From the NCBI GenBank assembly GCA_045613545.1, contig JAZLBD010000001.1, forward strand, positions 48,199-112,198: a DNA stretch of 64,000 bases, written 5' to 3'. The notes under the pieces were generated by a model. It was not told the DNA's origin and searched no databases. It saw only the letters and a list, made by a program, of their open reading frames with translations. Every line of letters begins with the position of its first letter. Positions within the stretch are counted from its first letter, which is position 1. Below, piece after piece: positions 33,069-42,264 of this stretch. Made by a program: the position numbers and the translations under genes. Origin of the DNA: Scatosoma sp045613545. Lineage in GTDB: Bacteria; Bacillota; Clostridia; Christensenellales; Borkfalkiaceae.

Positions 33069-35672
33069 TGCTGCTGCAAGGCGTGCGATGGGCACGCGGA
33101 ACGGCGAGCAAGATACGTAATCCAAACCGATTTCGTGGCAGAATTCTACCGACGTAGGATCACCGCCGTGTTCACCGCAAATACCTACGTGGAGGTGGTT
33201 GTTTGCAGGTCTACCAAGCGAGATTGCCATCTTCATCAATTTGCCAACGCCCGTTTGGTCAAGTTTTGCGAACGGATCGTTTTCGAAGATCTTCGTGTCG
33301 TAGTAAGCGTTCAAGAACTTACCAGCGTCGTCACGAGAGAACCCGTACGTCATTTGCGTCAAGTCGTTCGTACCGAAGCAGAAGAAGTCAGCGTTTTGCG
33401 CGATTTCGTCAGCCGTCAAGCAAGCTCTGGGGATTTCGATCATCGTACCAACTTCATAATCAAGTTTCACGCCAGCCGCTTTAATTTCAGCTTCTGCCGT
33501 TGCAACCACTACTGCTTTGACGAACTTCAATTCTTTCACGTCGCCAACGAGCGGGATCATGATTTCGGGTTTCACGTTCCAATCAGCGTGCGCTTTTTGA
33601 ACGTTGATAGCCGCGCGGATAACGGCAGCCGTTTGCATCTTCGCGATTTCGGGATACGTCACGGCAAGACGGCAACCACGGTGACCCATCATCGGGTTGA
33701 ATTCGTGCAAGGAGGAAATGATCGCTTTGATCGTTTCCACGCTCTTGCCTTGCGCGTTTGCAAGAATTGCGATATCTTCTTCCGTCGTAGGAACGAATTC
33801 GTGAAGAGGGGGATCGAGGAAACGGATACATACGGGCGTGCCTTCCAATGCTTCGTAAAGCGCTTCGAAGTCAGCTTGTTGCATAGGAAGAATCTTTTGA
33901 AGAGCGACTTCTCTTTCTTCCACCGTTTCGGAGCAAATCATTTCGCGGAACGCATCGATTCTGCCTTCGCCGAAGAACATATGCTCGGTACGGCAAAGAC
34001 CGATACCTTCTGCGCCGAGTTCGCGCGCTTTCTTAGCGTCCGTAGGCGTATCAGCGTTCGTTCTTACTTTAAGCTTTCTATATTTATCAGCCCAACCCAT
34101 GATCACGCCGAAGTTACCGGAAATTTCTGCGTCAACGGTGGGAATGATACCGTCGTAAATAGCGCCCGTCGAACCGTCGATGGAGATGTAGTCGCCTTCG
34201 TGGAATACTTTTCCTGCAAGCGTGAACTTCTTGTTTTCTTCGTCCATCTTGATTTCACCGCAACCGGATACGCAACACTTACCCATACCGCGAGCAACAA
34301 CGGCTGCGTGGGAGGTCATACCGCCACGAACGGTGAGGATACCTTGCGCCGCTTTCATACCCGTAATGTCTTCGGGGGAGGTTTCCAAACGAACGAGGAC
34401 TACTTTCTTTCCTGCGTTGTTCCAATTTTCAGCGTCTTCTGCCGAGAACACGATTTGACCGCAAGCCGCACCGGGGGACGCGCCAAGACCACGACCCATA
34501 GGCGTTGCAGCCTTGATGGCTTTCACGTCGAATTGAGGGTGCAAAAGAGTGTCGAGGTTTCTGGGATCGATCATAAGCACTGCTTCTTGTTCCGTCTTGT
34601 GTCCTTCTTTTACGAGGTCCACTGCGATTTGAAGAGCTGCTTGCGCCGTTCTCTTACCGTTACGGGTTTGCAACATATAGAGTTTCTCGTTTTCCACGGT
34701 GAATTCCATATCTTGCATATCGTGATAGTGATTTTCAAGGATTTCGCAAACTTTCTTGAATTGCTCGAAAGCTGCGGGGAATTTTTCCGCCATTTGCGCG
34801 ATGGGCATCGGCGTACGAACACCTGCAACCACGTCTTCGCCTTGCGCGTTCGTCAAGAATTCGCCCATAAGTTTCTTTTCTCCCGTAGCAGGGTCACGCG
34901 TGAACGCAACGCCCGTACCGCAATCGTCACCCATATTACCGAATGCCATTGCTTGTACGTTTACTGCCGTACCCCAAGAATAGGGAATATCGTTATCACG
35001 GCGATATACGTTTGCACGAGGGTTGTCCCAAGAACGGAACACGGCCTTTACGGCGCCCATAAGTTGTTCTTTCGGGTCGGAAGGGAAATCCTTACCGATC
35101 TTTGCTTTGTATTCTGCTTTGAATTGGTTAGCAAGTTCCTTCAAATCGTCCGCTGTCAGGTCAACGTCGAGGGTCACGCCTTTTGCTTCCTTCATTTCGT
35201 CGATGAGTTCTTCAAAATATTTCTTACCAACTTCCATAACGACGTCGGAATACATTTGAATGAATCTTCTATAACAGTCGTAAGCCCAACGAGGGTTGCC
35301 CGACTTCTTTGCGATGGTTTCCACAACGTCTTCGTTCAAGCCGAGGTTCAAGATGGTGTCCATCATACCGGGCATGGACGCTCTTGCGCCCGAACGAACG
35401 GAAACGAGCAAAGGATTTTCCAAATCGCCGAACTTCTTGCCAGTGACTGCTTCCATTTTGTCAACGTAGCTCATAATCTCTGCTTGAATGTCGGGATTAA
35501 TTTGCTTTCCGTCCTCATAATACTGCGTGCAAGCTTCCGTCGAAATGGTAAAACCTTGAGGCACGGGAAGACCGATCTTCGTCATTTCCGCAAGGTTCGC
35601 GCCCTTACCGCCGAGCAATTCACGCATGTTTGCATCGCCTTCTGTGAAAAGGTAGCAATACTTCTTTGCCAT
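33039..35672 (-). CDS. ppdK: Pyruvate, phosphate dikinase
   Basis: 877 residues from MAKKYCYLFTEGDANM, preceded by GGAGG; the frame is open 27 codons further upstream, in the promoter region. ATP-grasp N-domain, central phosphohistidine domain with GGMTSHAAVVARGMGK (catalytic His), and PEP-binding TIM barrel with the catalytic Cys in ICGEHGGD. It reversibly converts pyruvate, ATP and phosphate to PEP, AMP and PPi, a PPi-linked glycolytic step common in anaerobes. Codon use is notably biased and regular, a sign of high expression. Its own terminator is disrupted by the adjoining island. Confidence 0.97.
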   Translation of the reverse strand: MAKKYCYLFTEGDANMRELLGGKGANLAEMTKIGLPVPQGFTISTEACTQYYEDGKQINPDIQAEIMSYVDKMEAVTGKKFGDLENPLLVSVRSGARASMPGMMDTILNLGLNEDVVETIAKKSGNPRWAYDCYRRFIQMYSDVVMEVGKKYFEELIDEMKEAKGVTLDVDLTADDLKELANQFKAEYKAKIGKDFPSDPKEQLMGAVKAVFRSWDNPRANVYRRDNDIPYSWGTAVNVQAMAFGNMGDDCGTGVAFTRDPATGEKKLMGEFLTNAQGEDVVAGVRTPMPIAQMAEKFPAAFEQFKKVCEILENHYHDMQDMEFTVENEKLYMLQTRNGKRTAQAALQIAVDLVKEGHKTEQEAVLMIDPRNLDTLLHPQFDVKAIKAATPMGRGLGASPGAACGQIVFSAEDAENWNNAGKKVVLVRLETSPEDITGMKAAQGILTVRGGMTSHAAVVARGMGKCCVSGCGEIKMDEENKKFTLAGKVFHEGDYISIDGSTGAIYDGIIPTVDAEISGNFGVIMGWADKYRKLKVRTNADTPTDAKKARELGAEGIGLCRTEHMFFGEGRIDAFREMICSETVEEREVALQKILPMQQADFEALYEALEGTPVCIRFLDPPLHEFVPTTEEDIAILANAQGKSVETIKAIISSLHEFNPMMGHRGCRLAVTYPEIAKMQTAAVIRAAINVQKAHADWNVKPEIMIPLVGDVKELKFVKAVVVATAEAEIKAAGVKLDYEVGTMIEIPRACLTADEIAQNADFFCFGTNDLTQMTYGFSRDDAGKFLNAYYDTKIFENDPFAKLDQTGVGKLMKMAISLGRPANNHLHVGICGEHGGDPTSVEFCHEIGLDYVSCSPFRVPIARLAAAQANIKNPRN

Positions 35673-35735
35673 AATGTTATCCTCCAATAGTAATTTTTTC
35701 TTTTTCTGTTTCGCTTTTATTTTTTGCCATATATT

Positions 35736-35764
35736 ATTGTAATATAAACGCAAAAAAATATCAA
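35736..35764 (-). promoter_or_regulatory. SigA-type promoter of ppdK
   Basis: TTGATA (35764-35759), 17-base spacer, TACAAT (35741-35736). Confidence 0.7.
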
Positions 35765-35824
35765 GCCTTTCTCACGGGTTTTTTTTGATTTTTTTAAGAT
35801 ATTTTCACTCGTAAAGGAGCAAAG

Positions 35825-35858
35825 CAAACGGACAACCTTGTAAAAAATTGTCCGTTTG
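35825..35858 (-). terminator. Hairpin after gtrA
   Basis: 11-bp stem CAAACGGACAA/TTGTCCGTTTG immediately past the gtrA stop; weak T tract on the minus strand. Confidence 0.6.
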
Positions 35859-35862
35859 TATT

Positions 35863-36261
35863 TTATTCCGTTGTATTTTCACGAAAAACCACGAACCGTT
35901 GGAAGAGATATTCCGTGGAAAAGTTCAAAAGCATATTGATACCCGTCACCAAATACTCGTTCCAACCCAAGTCCCCCACCAAGAAATTCCCTAAAAGGGT
36001 GGAAAGGGGGATAAACGCCAAATAATACCCGAGCACTTTCAGCATCGCGATCGGCACGTTCGTCGCCGATTGGAAAGTGAATTTCCGATTGAGGGTAAAA
36101 TTCCACACCACCGAAAGAGTGAGAGATATCAAATAGCACGGCCAATAGGACATTCCCGAAAGCTCGTTCAGTAGGGTAAACGATACGATTTGTATACCCC
36201 CTGCGCTGATGGAAAACAGTACGAATTTAATGATTTTTATCCATTCTTTTTTATTCTTCAT
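35863..36261 (-). CDS. GtrA-family membrane protein
   Basis: 132 residues from the ATG at 36261 (MKNKKEWIKIIKFVLF), with AAGGAG just after the upstream stop; the longer frame to 36333 overlaps the preceding gene. Four hydrophobic spans and the family hallmark WNFTLNRKFTFQS near 70 identify GtrA/DPMS-type proteins, thought to help flip or position polyprenyl-linked sugars. No glycosyltransferase gene is adjacent, so the pathway is open. Confidence 0.88.
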   Translation of the reverse strand: MKNKKEWIKIIKFVLFSISAGGIQIVSFTLLNELSGMSYWPCYLISLTLSVVWNFTLNRKFTFQSATNVPIAMLKVLGYYLAFIPLSTLLGNFLVGDLGWNEYLVTGINMLLNFSTEYLFQRFVVFRENTTE

Positions 36262-36275
36262 TCGTAGAAAACTCC

Positions 36276-37442
36276 TTAAAAAAGCTCGAAAAACGCCTTT
36301 TCTCCCGAAAGCAGTTTTTCGTCGAGTTGCCACTTCCCGTCCTTAAAAAGCAAACCGAACTGACTCTCTTTCGCCGTTTCAAACACGTCGTCGCAATCGT
36401 ACGCGACGAATTCGTCATTCATATCTTGCAAAATCTCTTTTACCGCTTCGTGGAAATGACTCGTCGTGATAAAAATCCCTCGACATTTGCTTTTCCCGTC
36501 GCGCACTTTTCGCCACTGTACCGCGCCGACGAACTGTTGAAAGTCGGTGAGTTTTACCTTCCATTTGTCTCCGCCTTTCGTGTCATCCCAGTTTTTTGCC
36601 TGTATGTAGATGACCTCGTAAAAACCGAATTTATCGCAAAGTTCCAATTCGCCGTCGATCCCCCCGTCGTTTTCTCCGCCGGAGATACGAAACGCTTCCA
36701 CCCTTCTACCATTTTTGAAAGCATGACGTTCGAGCAAATATACCGAATAGTATTCAAAATATTTTCCCCCAAGCGAGCGCAAACGTTTCAAAAACGCCTC
36801 TTTTAGAAGTTCTTCTTCCGTCTTTTTCCCTTTTGCCGTTTTGACGGCGCGGGGTTTCGTTTCCTTTTTGACCGTTTTCTTCCCCTCTTTTACCGGTTTT
36901 TCCTCTTTCTTTTCCTCTTTTTCTTCCGTCGGTTTTTCTTTGGATTCTTCCTGTTTTTTTGCGTTGCCTAAGAATACGACGTCGCCTAAATCCACTTCCT
37001 TTTTTTCTGCGACGGGGCGTTTTTTCGTTTCTTTCTTCTCCTCGACGGACGGTTTCTCGACTTGTTTATCCTTTGCCGATTTTTTAGCCGTCTTTACGGA
37101 CGGTTTGTCCGTTTTTTCGACGAGTTTTTCCGCGGTCGAAAGAGTCTCTTTCTTCTTGCGACCGCGTTTTTTCTCTTTTTCCGCCGTCCATTTGCAAAGA
37201 TCGCTCGGCTTGTCGTAGGCGACTTCTCCCGCCTTTTCCATTTCCGAAAACACCGACCCGAATTTTCCCTTAATATCGGCGATATCGTGCTCTTCGCCCT
37301 CGTACGCCGAAACGTAGGCGTTGGTCGAAACCATCAACAGATCGTTCCATTTATACTCTTTTTCTCTGAGTAGGTCGCGCAAAATCGTTTTGAAACGCTC
37401 CACCTTTTCTCTTTTCGTAGGTCTTTTCTCTTCTTGTGCCAT
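36276..37442 (-). CDS. Mrr-like restriction endonuclease-fold protein with N-terminal winged helix
   Basis: 388 residues. The N-terminal part (about 10-105) looks like a winged-helix reader (FKTILRDLLREKEYKWNDLL). A long Lys/Glu-rich linker (about 108-225) follows. The C-terminal Mrr_cat-type domain (about 235-388) has the PD-(D/E)xK pattern: GGENDGGIDGELEL, then IYIQAKNW (Q-x-K), then GIFITTSHF. Mrr-type nucleases cut modified DNA or act as stress-activated nucleases. No methylase partner is encoded nearby and the gene sits two bases from recO, so a repair or DNA-quality role is as likely as restriction (inference). Confidence 0.85.
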   Translation of the reverse strand: MAQEEKRPTKREKVERFKTILRDLLREKEYKWNDLLMVSTNAYVSAYEGEEHDIADIKGKFGSVFSEMEKAGEVAYDKPSDLCKWTAEKEKKRGRKKKETLSTAEKLVEKTDKPSVKTAKKSAKDKQVEKPSVEEKKETKKRPVAEKKEVDLGDVVFLGNAKKQEESKEKPTEEKEEKKEEKPVKEGKKTVKKETKPRAVKTAKGKKTEEELLKEAFLKRLRSLGGKYFEYYSVYLLERHAFKNGRRVEAFRISGGENDGGIDGELELCDKFGFYEVIYIQAKNWDDTKGGDKWKVKLTDFQQFVGAVQWRKVRDGKSKCRGIFITTSHFHEAVKEILQDMNDEFVAYDCDDVFETAKESQFGLLFKDGKWQLDEKLLSGEKAFFELF

Positions 37443-37443
37443 A

Positions 37444-38166
37444 TTAGTCCTCGATTAAGCGAATGAGTTCGCTCAAACAGGGGTATTCCCCCTCCGTTTT
37501 TTCTTTGATATATTCTTTCATGAGCCGAAGCGCTCTCTTTTTTCCCCGCTCACTCTTTTCTTCGTCGTGGGAAAGCCCTTGACAGCGCTTGAGCCACTCG
37601 TAGGTGCTTTCGCTGGCACGCACGCCACGGGCGCACGAAGGACAGGTAAACTGACCCGTTGAAAAGTCGAAATAGGGCGTTTCCCCCACTTCGCCTCCAC
37701 AATCCGCACAACCGCTCGCGTCGAGCATATATCCACCCTCTCGCAAAGCGACGAGCAAAAAGGTCGTCACGGTCTCCACGGGGTCCTCCTCGGTAAGCGT
37801 GAGCGCTTTCAAGGCCTCGATCGCGGCGATAAAAAATCCCTCTTGTCCCTCATCGTAGATGACGAGCGCGTCGCAAACTTCCGCGATCACGCACGCAGAA
37901 TAATAGCGCACGACGTCCGTTCGAAGCGCGTAAAACCCGTCGTATAAATAGGCGCTGACAACGGTATTGCGCCCGCCTTTTTCCGCCAGCACGTATTCGC
38001 AAAAAGCAAAGGGTTGCGAAGCAAAGTTGAGCTTTGCCGTCGGTTTTTTCACCCCTTTCATAAAAGCGGTCACCTTCCCCCTCGACGGGGTGAGCAAGGT
38101 GACTATTTTATCATTTTCTTGATAGTGCGTGGTTCGAATGACCAGCCCTTCCGTTTTGCTTTCCAA
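37444..38166 (-). CDS. recO: DNA repair protein RecO
   Basis: 240 residues. The OB-fold N-domain (EGLVIRTTHYQENDKIVTLLT) is followed by helical bundles and a zinc finger (CADCGG near 156, CPSCARG near 177). RecO loads RecA with RecR and anneals SSB-coated DNA. The start is TTG at 38166, with AAGGA nine bases upstream; no in-frame ATG fits. It is two bases downstream of the yqzL stop, as in Bacillus. Confidence 0.95.
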   Translation of the reverse strand: MESKTEGLVIRTTHYQENDKIVTLLTPSRGKVTAFMKGVKKPTAKLNFASQPFAFCEYVLAEKGGRNTVVSAYLYDGFYALRTDVVRYYSACVIAEVCDALVIYDEGQEGFFIAAIEALKALTLTEEDPVETVTTFLLVALREGGYMLDASGCADCGGEVGETPYFDFSTGQFTCPSCARGVRASESTYEWLKRCQGLSHDEEKSERGKKRALRLMKEYIKEKTEGEYPCLSELIRLIED

Positions 38167-38168
38167 CG

Positions 38169-38288
38169 CTATTCGTCCTTCTTTCGTTTTAACTCGTGAT
38201 AGAGCATATAGTAACTGATATTCCCCGTTTTTTCAAACAGTTCCCACGCAAGCCCCATCGCGTCTTTTCCGCCTTCTTTCTCGCGCAT
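38169..38288 (-). CDS. yqzL: YqzL-family small protein
   Basis: 39 residues: MREKEGGKDAMGLAWELFEK followed by TGNISYYMLYHELKRKKDE. The W-x-L-F-x-x-T-G-N core followed by Y-x-L-Y-x-E-L and its position between era and recO match YqzL, a short conserved Firmicutes protein of unknown function. GGAGG precedes the ATG. Confidence 0.85.
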   Translation of the reverse strand: MREKEGGKDAMGLAWELFEKTGNISYYMLYHELKRKKDE

Positions 38289-38335
38289 ACTTCCCTCCTA
38301 CCATTAGCTTGCTTTTCGGTAGGATTTTTATACGC

Positions 38336-39229
38336 TTAAACCTCTTTGAACTCTTCGTAGCCGTACTCTTTCAAAAATTGCGGTCTATCCCGCCAATCTT
38401 CTTTTACCTTAACGTAGGTCGTCAAGAACACTTTCGCGCCCAAGAATTTTTCCATATCTTGCCGAGCGAACGAGGAAACTTCCTTAATCGCTCTGCCTTG
38501 CTTCCCTATCAAAATCGCCTTGTGCGCTTGCTTTTCGCAGACAATATCGAGATTCACCTCGTACATCCCCCGTTCGTTGCGTTCAAACGTATTGATAACC
38601 ACCGCTACGCCGTGGGGAATTTCCTCGTCGAATTTGAGCAGGATTTTTTCGCGCATAATCTCGGAAATCATAAACCGTTCGCTCTTATCGGACACGATCT
38701 CTTCCTCGAACACCTTATCCCCCTCGGGGAGCGCGTTTGCCAAAAATTTTTCGAGTGCGCGGAGGTTTTTCCCTTTCCTTGCCGAAACGGGAAAGACGTC
38801 TAAATCAATCCCTGCCTCGGAAAATTTCAAAAGATCGAGCGGAATGTTTTCCTTGGGCATAATGTCGATTTTCGTGTAGGCGATCGCCATCGGGATCCCA
38901 AGCGAAAGGTAGTTTTGAATGATGGATAAATCCTCTTCCTTCACCCCTTGGTGACCGTCGAGGACGTAGAGGATAAAATCGACGTCTTTTGCGCTCGTTT
39001 CCGTCGTCTTTCGCATCATATCGGTGAGCGCGTTTCTCGCCTTATACAGCCCCGGCGTGTCCACGAACACGATTTGATAATCCGCTTTGGTAAGCACCCC
39101 TAAAATGCGGTCTCTCGTCGTTTGGGGTTTGGGGGACACGATGGACACCTTTTCTCCCACCAAAACGTTGATGAGGGTGCTTTTCCCCGCGTTTGCTTTT
39201 CCGATGACGGCAACGTATCCGCTTTTCAT
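38336..39229 (-). CDS. era: GTPase Era
   Basis: 297 residues from the ATG at 39229 (MKSGYVAVIGKANAGKSTL), preceded by AAAGGAG. G1 GKANAGKST, G3 DTPGLYKARN, G4 TKID, and a C-terminal KH domain with GKQGRAIKEV. Era binds the 3' end of 16S rRNA and monitors small-subunit maturation, a process that also needs YbeY, encoded just upstream. Confidence 0.97.
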   Translation of the reverse strand: MKSGYVAVIGKANAGKSTLINVLVGEKVSIVSPKPQTTRDRILGVLTKADYQIVFVDTPGLYKARNALTDMMRKTTETSAKDVDFILYVLDGHQGVKEEDLSIIQNYLSLGIPMAIAYTKIDIMPKENIPLDLLKFSEAGIDLDVFPVSARKGKNLRALEKFLANALPEGDKVFEEEIVSDKSERFMISEIMREKILLKFDEEIPHGVAVVINTFERNERGMYEVNLDIVCEKQAHKAILIGKQGRAIKEVSSFARQDMEKFLGAKVFLTTYVKVKEDWRDRPQFLKEYGYEEFKEV

Positions 39230-39246
39230 AAATCTTGCTCCTTTCG

Positions 39247-39732
39247 TTATTCTCTCGTAATTCCTAATTTTTGAAGAATTTTTTCTTCCATTTCGCGCAT
39301 TTGCGCTCTCTCTTCGTCCGTTTCGTGATCGAACCCAAAGCAATGCATAATCCCGTGTACGAGCAAATAATGGAGTTCCCGCTCGTAGGAATGTCCGTAT
39401 TCTTCCGCTTGCTCTTTCGCCCGTTTCACGCAGACCGCTACCGACCCTATCAAAAGGTTTTTTTGCTCGTCTAAATCTCCGCTAAATTCCTCTTTCGTGA
39501 TCGGGCAATCGAAAAGTTTTTCATAAGAGGGAAAACTTAAAACGTCCGTCGTTTTGTCGATCTTTCTTTGCGCGAGATTGAGCCGACGAATCTCTTCTTC
39601 GTCCACGAAAATAAACTCAACGGCAAGGGGAAGCTCCGTATCCGCAAACCCCCTCATCGCCTTTTGCAAGCGTTTTCTCTCTTTTTTGGAAAATTCCACG
39701 TCCTCGCTATAGACGACGAATTTCTTACTCAT
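39247..39732 (-). CDS. ybeY: Endoribonuclease YbeY
   Basis: 161 residues. The metal motif HGIMHCFGFDHETDEE gives the three histidines (H-x3-H-x5-H). The upstream TDVLSFPSYE segment is also typical. YbeY takes part in 16S 3'-end processing and ribosome quality control. Its ATG overlaps the stop of the HD phosphodiesterase gene by four bases. Confidence 0.96.
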   Translation of the reverse strand: MSKKFVVYSEDVEFSKKERKRLQKAMRGFADTELPLAVEFIFVDEEEIRRLNLAQRKIDKTTDVLSFPSYEKLFDCPITKEEFSGDLDEQKNLLIGSVAVCVKRAKEQAEEYGHSYERELHYLLVHGIMHCFGFDHETDEERAQMREMEEKILQKLGITRE

Positions 39733-41249
39733 ACGTTTTCCCCCGTCGTTTTTCCGTTCGAGCGTTTATACCGCACCGACGGGTATTTGACGCGGTGGTG
39801 GTAAACCCCCGAAAGCGTTTCGATGATCGTCGCCTTGATTTTGGTAAGATCCGCCATCGTGATGTCGCAATCGGAGAATTGATCGAGTTCCATTCTCTCT
39901 TCGATCACGCCGTCCACCGCTTGTTCGACCGCCTCGGGCGTACGCGTTGCAAGCGCTCTGCAAACCGCTTCCGACGCGTCGCAAAGCATAATGATGACGG
40001 CGATTTTCGTTTTCGGTTTCGGACCAGTATACGAGAAGTCCTCGATGTTTAATTCCCCGTCCGTCATTTTAAGCGCCTTAGCGTAGAAATAACGAATCGG
40101 CATCGTGCCGTGATGCTCCAGCGCCGTCTCCGCCAAAAATTCGGGGAGATGGTTGGCGCAAATGAGTTTATACCCGTCGAGGGTGTGCGAACGAATAATG
40201 TCCGCCGAAAGCTCGGGAGTGAGCTCGTCATGCAAGTTGTAATCCCCTTGGTTTTCGGTGAAATATTCCGGTTGGTGCAATTTGCCCACGTCGTGATAGA
40301 ACGCCGCGGCGCGCGCGTAGTCGGCGTCCTCGCCGATCGCCTCCGCGCACGCTTCCGCAAGTTGCGCGACTTGTACCGAATGGTTATACGTGCCGGGCGC
40401 CTCTTCTTTTAACTTCTTCAAAAGTTTCGCGTCCGACGCCGTAAGTTCGCGTAGACGGAAAGGAGTCAAACGATTGAATACGCCCTCGTAAATCGGCAAG
40501 AGCGCAAGGAATAAAACGGCGGAAAGCAGACCGCCCAAAAGCCCGTAGCCCATTTCCGCAAAGATGCCGAACATCGTCGCTTTGGTAATCACGCCCGCCA
40601 CCACTTCTTGCGTTTCGCCGAGCGAACAAATTTCCAAAAGGAAGATGATGAGTTCAATGGGGATAACGACGATCACGCCGATACGGACCACTTGAAAACG
40701 GGTCTTTGCCGTCTGCCCTAAAAAGATGGCGAACATACCCGCAACGAACGTGATAACGAACGAGGAATAAATACTCTTATCCGATTCGCCGAGCGTGGAG
40801 AAGTTGTCTACGAGGAACATAAGTACCGCAAAAATAATATTGACGAAAATCGCCGTTCTTCTACCCAAAAGCATCAAAACGAGCAGGGCGAGAAGCGCCA
40901 CGGGACGGGCGTAAATTCCTACGAATTCACCGATCCCCGCGGACAACAGAATACACACGTCTATCGCGATAAACACGAGCGCGATGGATTTTCCTTCCGT
41001 TAGCACCGCCCGATCTTCGAAAAAGAAATAGGCGTACATAATACACACCAACAAGAACGCGCACAAAGCGATATACAAATAATTCGCGCTATAATCCCAA
41101 AACGTGCTGGAAAACTCGCCCTGTTTTTGGCGCACTAACACGAGCAGTATTACCGCGCAGAGCAAAATAAATTGTCCAATGAACGCGAAGATACTTTTTA
41201 CCCACGTATTATGCGTCCATACGACGTTTTTTTCCGGTTTTTTATTCAT
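39729..41249 (-). CDS. PgpH-type 7TM HD phosphodiesterase lacking the extracellular domain
   Basis: 506 residues from the ATG at 41249 (MNKKPEKNVVWTHN). Seven spans (about 20-250) are followed by an HD domain (about 280-470): GTYNHSVQVAQLAE, FYHDVGKLHQPEYF, SADIIRSHTLDGYKL and ALEHHGTMPIRYFY. PgpH degrades c-di-AMP in Firmicutes. Usual PgpH proteins are over 700 residues with a large extracellular sensor domain; here that domain is missing. Position between phoH and ybeY is the canonical PgpH locus. The ATG overlaps the phoH stop. Confidence 0.9.
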   Translation of the reverse strand: MNKKPEKNVVWTHNTWVKSIFAFIGQFILLCAVILLVLVRQKQGEFSSTFWDYSANYLYIALCAFLLVCIMYAYFFFEDRAVLTEGKSIALVFIAIDVCILLSAGIGEFVGIYARPVALLALLVLMLLGRRTAIFVNIIFAVLMFLVDNFSTLGESDKSIYSSFVITFVAGMFAIFLGQTAKTRFQVVRIGVIVVIPIELIIFLLEICSLGETQEVVAGVITKATMFGIFAEMGYGLLGGLLSAVLFLALLPIYEGVFNRLTPFRLRELTASDAKLLKKLKEEAPGTYNHSVQVAQLAEACAEAIGEDADYARAAAFYHDVGKLHQPEYFTENQGDYNLHDELTPELSADIIRSHTLDGYKLICANHLPEFLAETALEHHGTMPIRYFYAKALKMTDGELNIEDFSYTGPKPKTKIAVIIMLCDASEAVCRALATRTPEAVEQAVDGVIEERMELDQFSDCDITMADLTKIKATIIETLSGVYHHRVKYPSVRYKRSNGKTTGENV

Positions 41250-42192
41250 CTTTCGTTTTCTCCTTTTGGGCAGACGACTCCGCCTTCTCATATGCGCGGA
41301 TGATTCGCATCACGAGGGGGTGCCTTACCACGTCTTTATCGGTAAGATGACAAACTTCCACCCCTTCCACGTCCTTCAAAATCCGAACGGCGTGCAAAAG
41401 TCCGCTTTTCTTCCCTTCGGGCAAGTCGATTTGCGTGACGTCGCCTGTGACGACCACTTTACTCCCTTCTCCCATACGGGTTAAAAACATTTTCATTTGT
41501 TCTTTCGTCGTGTTTTGCGCCTCGTCTAAAATGATGAACGCCGACGAGAGAGTGCGTCCGCGCATGTACGCGAGGGGAGCGACTTCGATCACGCCCCTTT
41601 CCATAAGTTTCGCGTACGTTTCTACGCCGAGCATCTCTTGCAAAGCGTCGTAGAGCGGGCGCAAATACGGATCGACTTTCGTTTGTAGATCCCCCGGCAA
41701 AAAGCCTAGCTTTTCTCCTGCCTCTACGGCGGGGCGAGTGAGAATAATCTTTTCCACCTGCTTATTTTTGAATGCCGCGACGGCAAGGCAAACGGCGAGA
41801 TAGGTCTTCCCCGTTCCGGCAGGTCCAACGCCAAACACCACCGTCTTTTGTTTAATCGCGTCCACGTAGTTTTTTTGCCCTACCGTTTTCGCGCGGATTT
41901 GTTTCCCTTTCGACGTGACGGCAACGACCCCCGAGGGCAACGAGCAAATCTCACCTGCTCTACCCTCCTTGGCAAGCTCGATGCAATAAAGCACCCTGCT
42001 CTCGTCGATCCGCTCCCCGTTTCTTGCCATTTGGGCGAGCGCGGAAAAAACGGCAAGTCCCACTTCCACGTCGGCGCTTTCCCCCTCCAAGCGAAGCTTC
42101 ATTCCCTCCACGTACAAGACGAGAGAAAGCTCTCTTGACACGAGCGTTAAATTTTCATCGAACGTCCCAAGTAGCAAGGACATTTCATCCAT
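41242..42192 (-). CDS. phoH: PhoH-family ATPase
   Basis: 316 residues. P-loop GVGPAGTGKTYLAVC near 130, Walker B SAFIILDEAQNTT, and sensor VVTGDVTQIDLP are all typical of PhoH/YbeZ, a probable RNA-associated ATPase paired with YbeY. The start is uncertain. No ribosome site precedes the ATG at 42192, but the frame continues upstream with family-like sequence (ITRSIEIDS). A strong AAAGGAG lies six bases before an in-frame ACG near 42220, so a non-ATG start is possible. Confidence 0.92.
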   Translation of the reverse strand: MDEMSLLLGTFDENLTLVSRELSLVLYVEGMKLRLEGESADVEVGLAVFSALAQMARNGERIDESRVLYCIELAKEGRAGEICSLPSGVVAVTSKGKQIRAKTVGQKNYVDAIKQKTVVFGVGPAGTGKTYLAVCLAVAAFKNKQVEKIILTRPAVEAGEKLGFLPGDLQTKVDPYLRPLYDALQEMLGVETYAKLMERGVIEVAPLAYMRGRTLSSAFIILDEAQNTTKEQMKMFLTRMGEGSKVVVTGDVTQIDLPEGKKSGLLHAVRILKDVEGVEVCHLTDKDVVRHPLVMRIIRAYEKAESSAQKEKTKDE

Positions 42193-42264
42193 CGAATCTA
42201 TTTCGATCGAGCGTGTTATCTTTGACGTATCGTACTCCTTTTTTCGTCGCTTGGACGAAATTTA

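Noticed and set aside
33066..35690. A plus-strand open frame of over 870 codons opposite ppdK
   Set aside because: It is the mirror of a highly biased, strongly conserved gene; the predicted protein is rich in Arg, His, Phe and Cys and matches no family, and there is no ribosome site.
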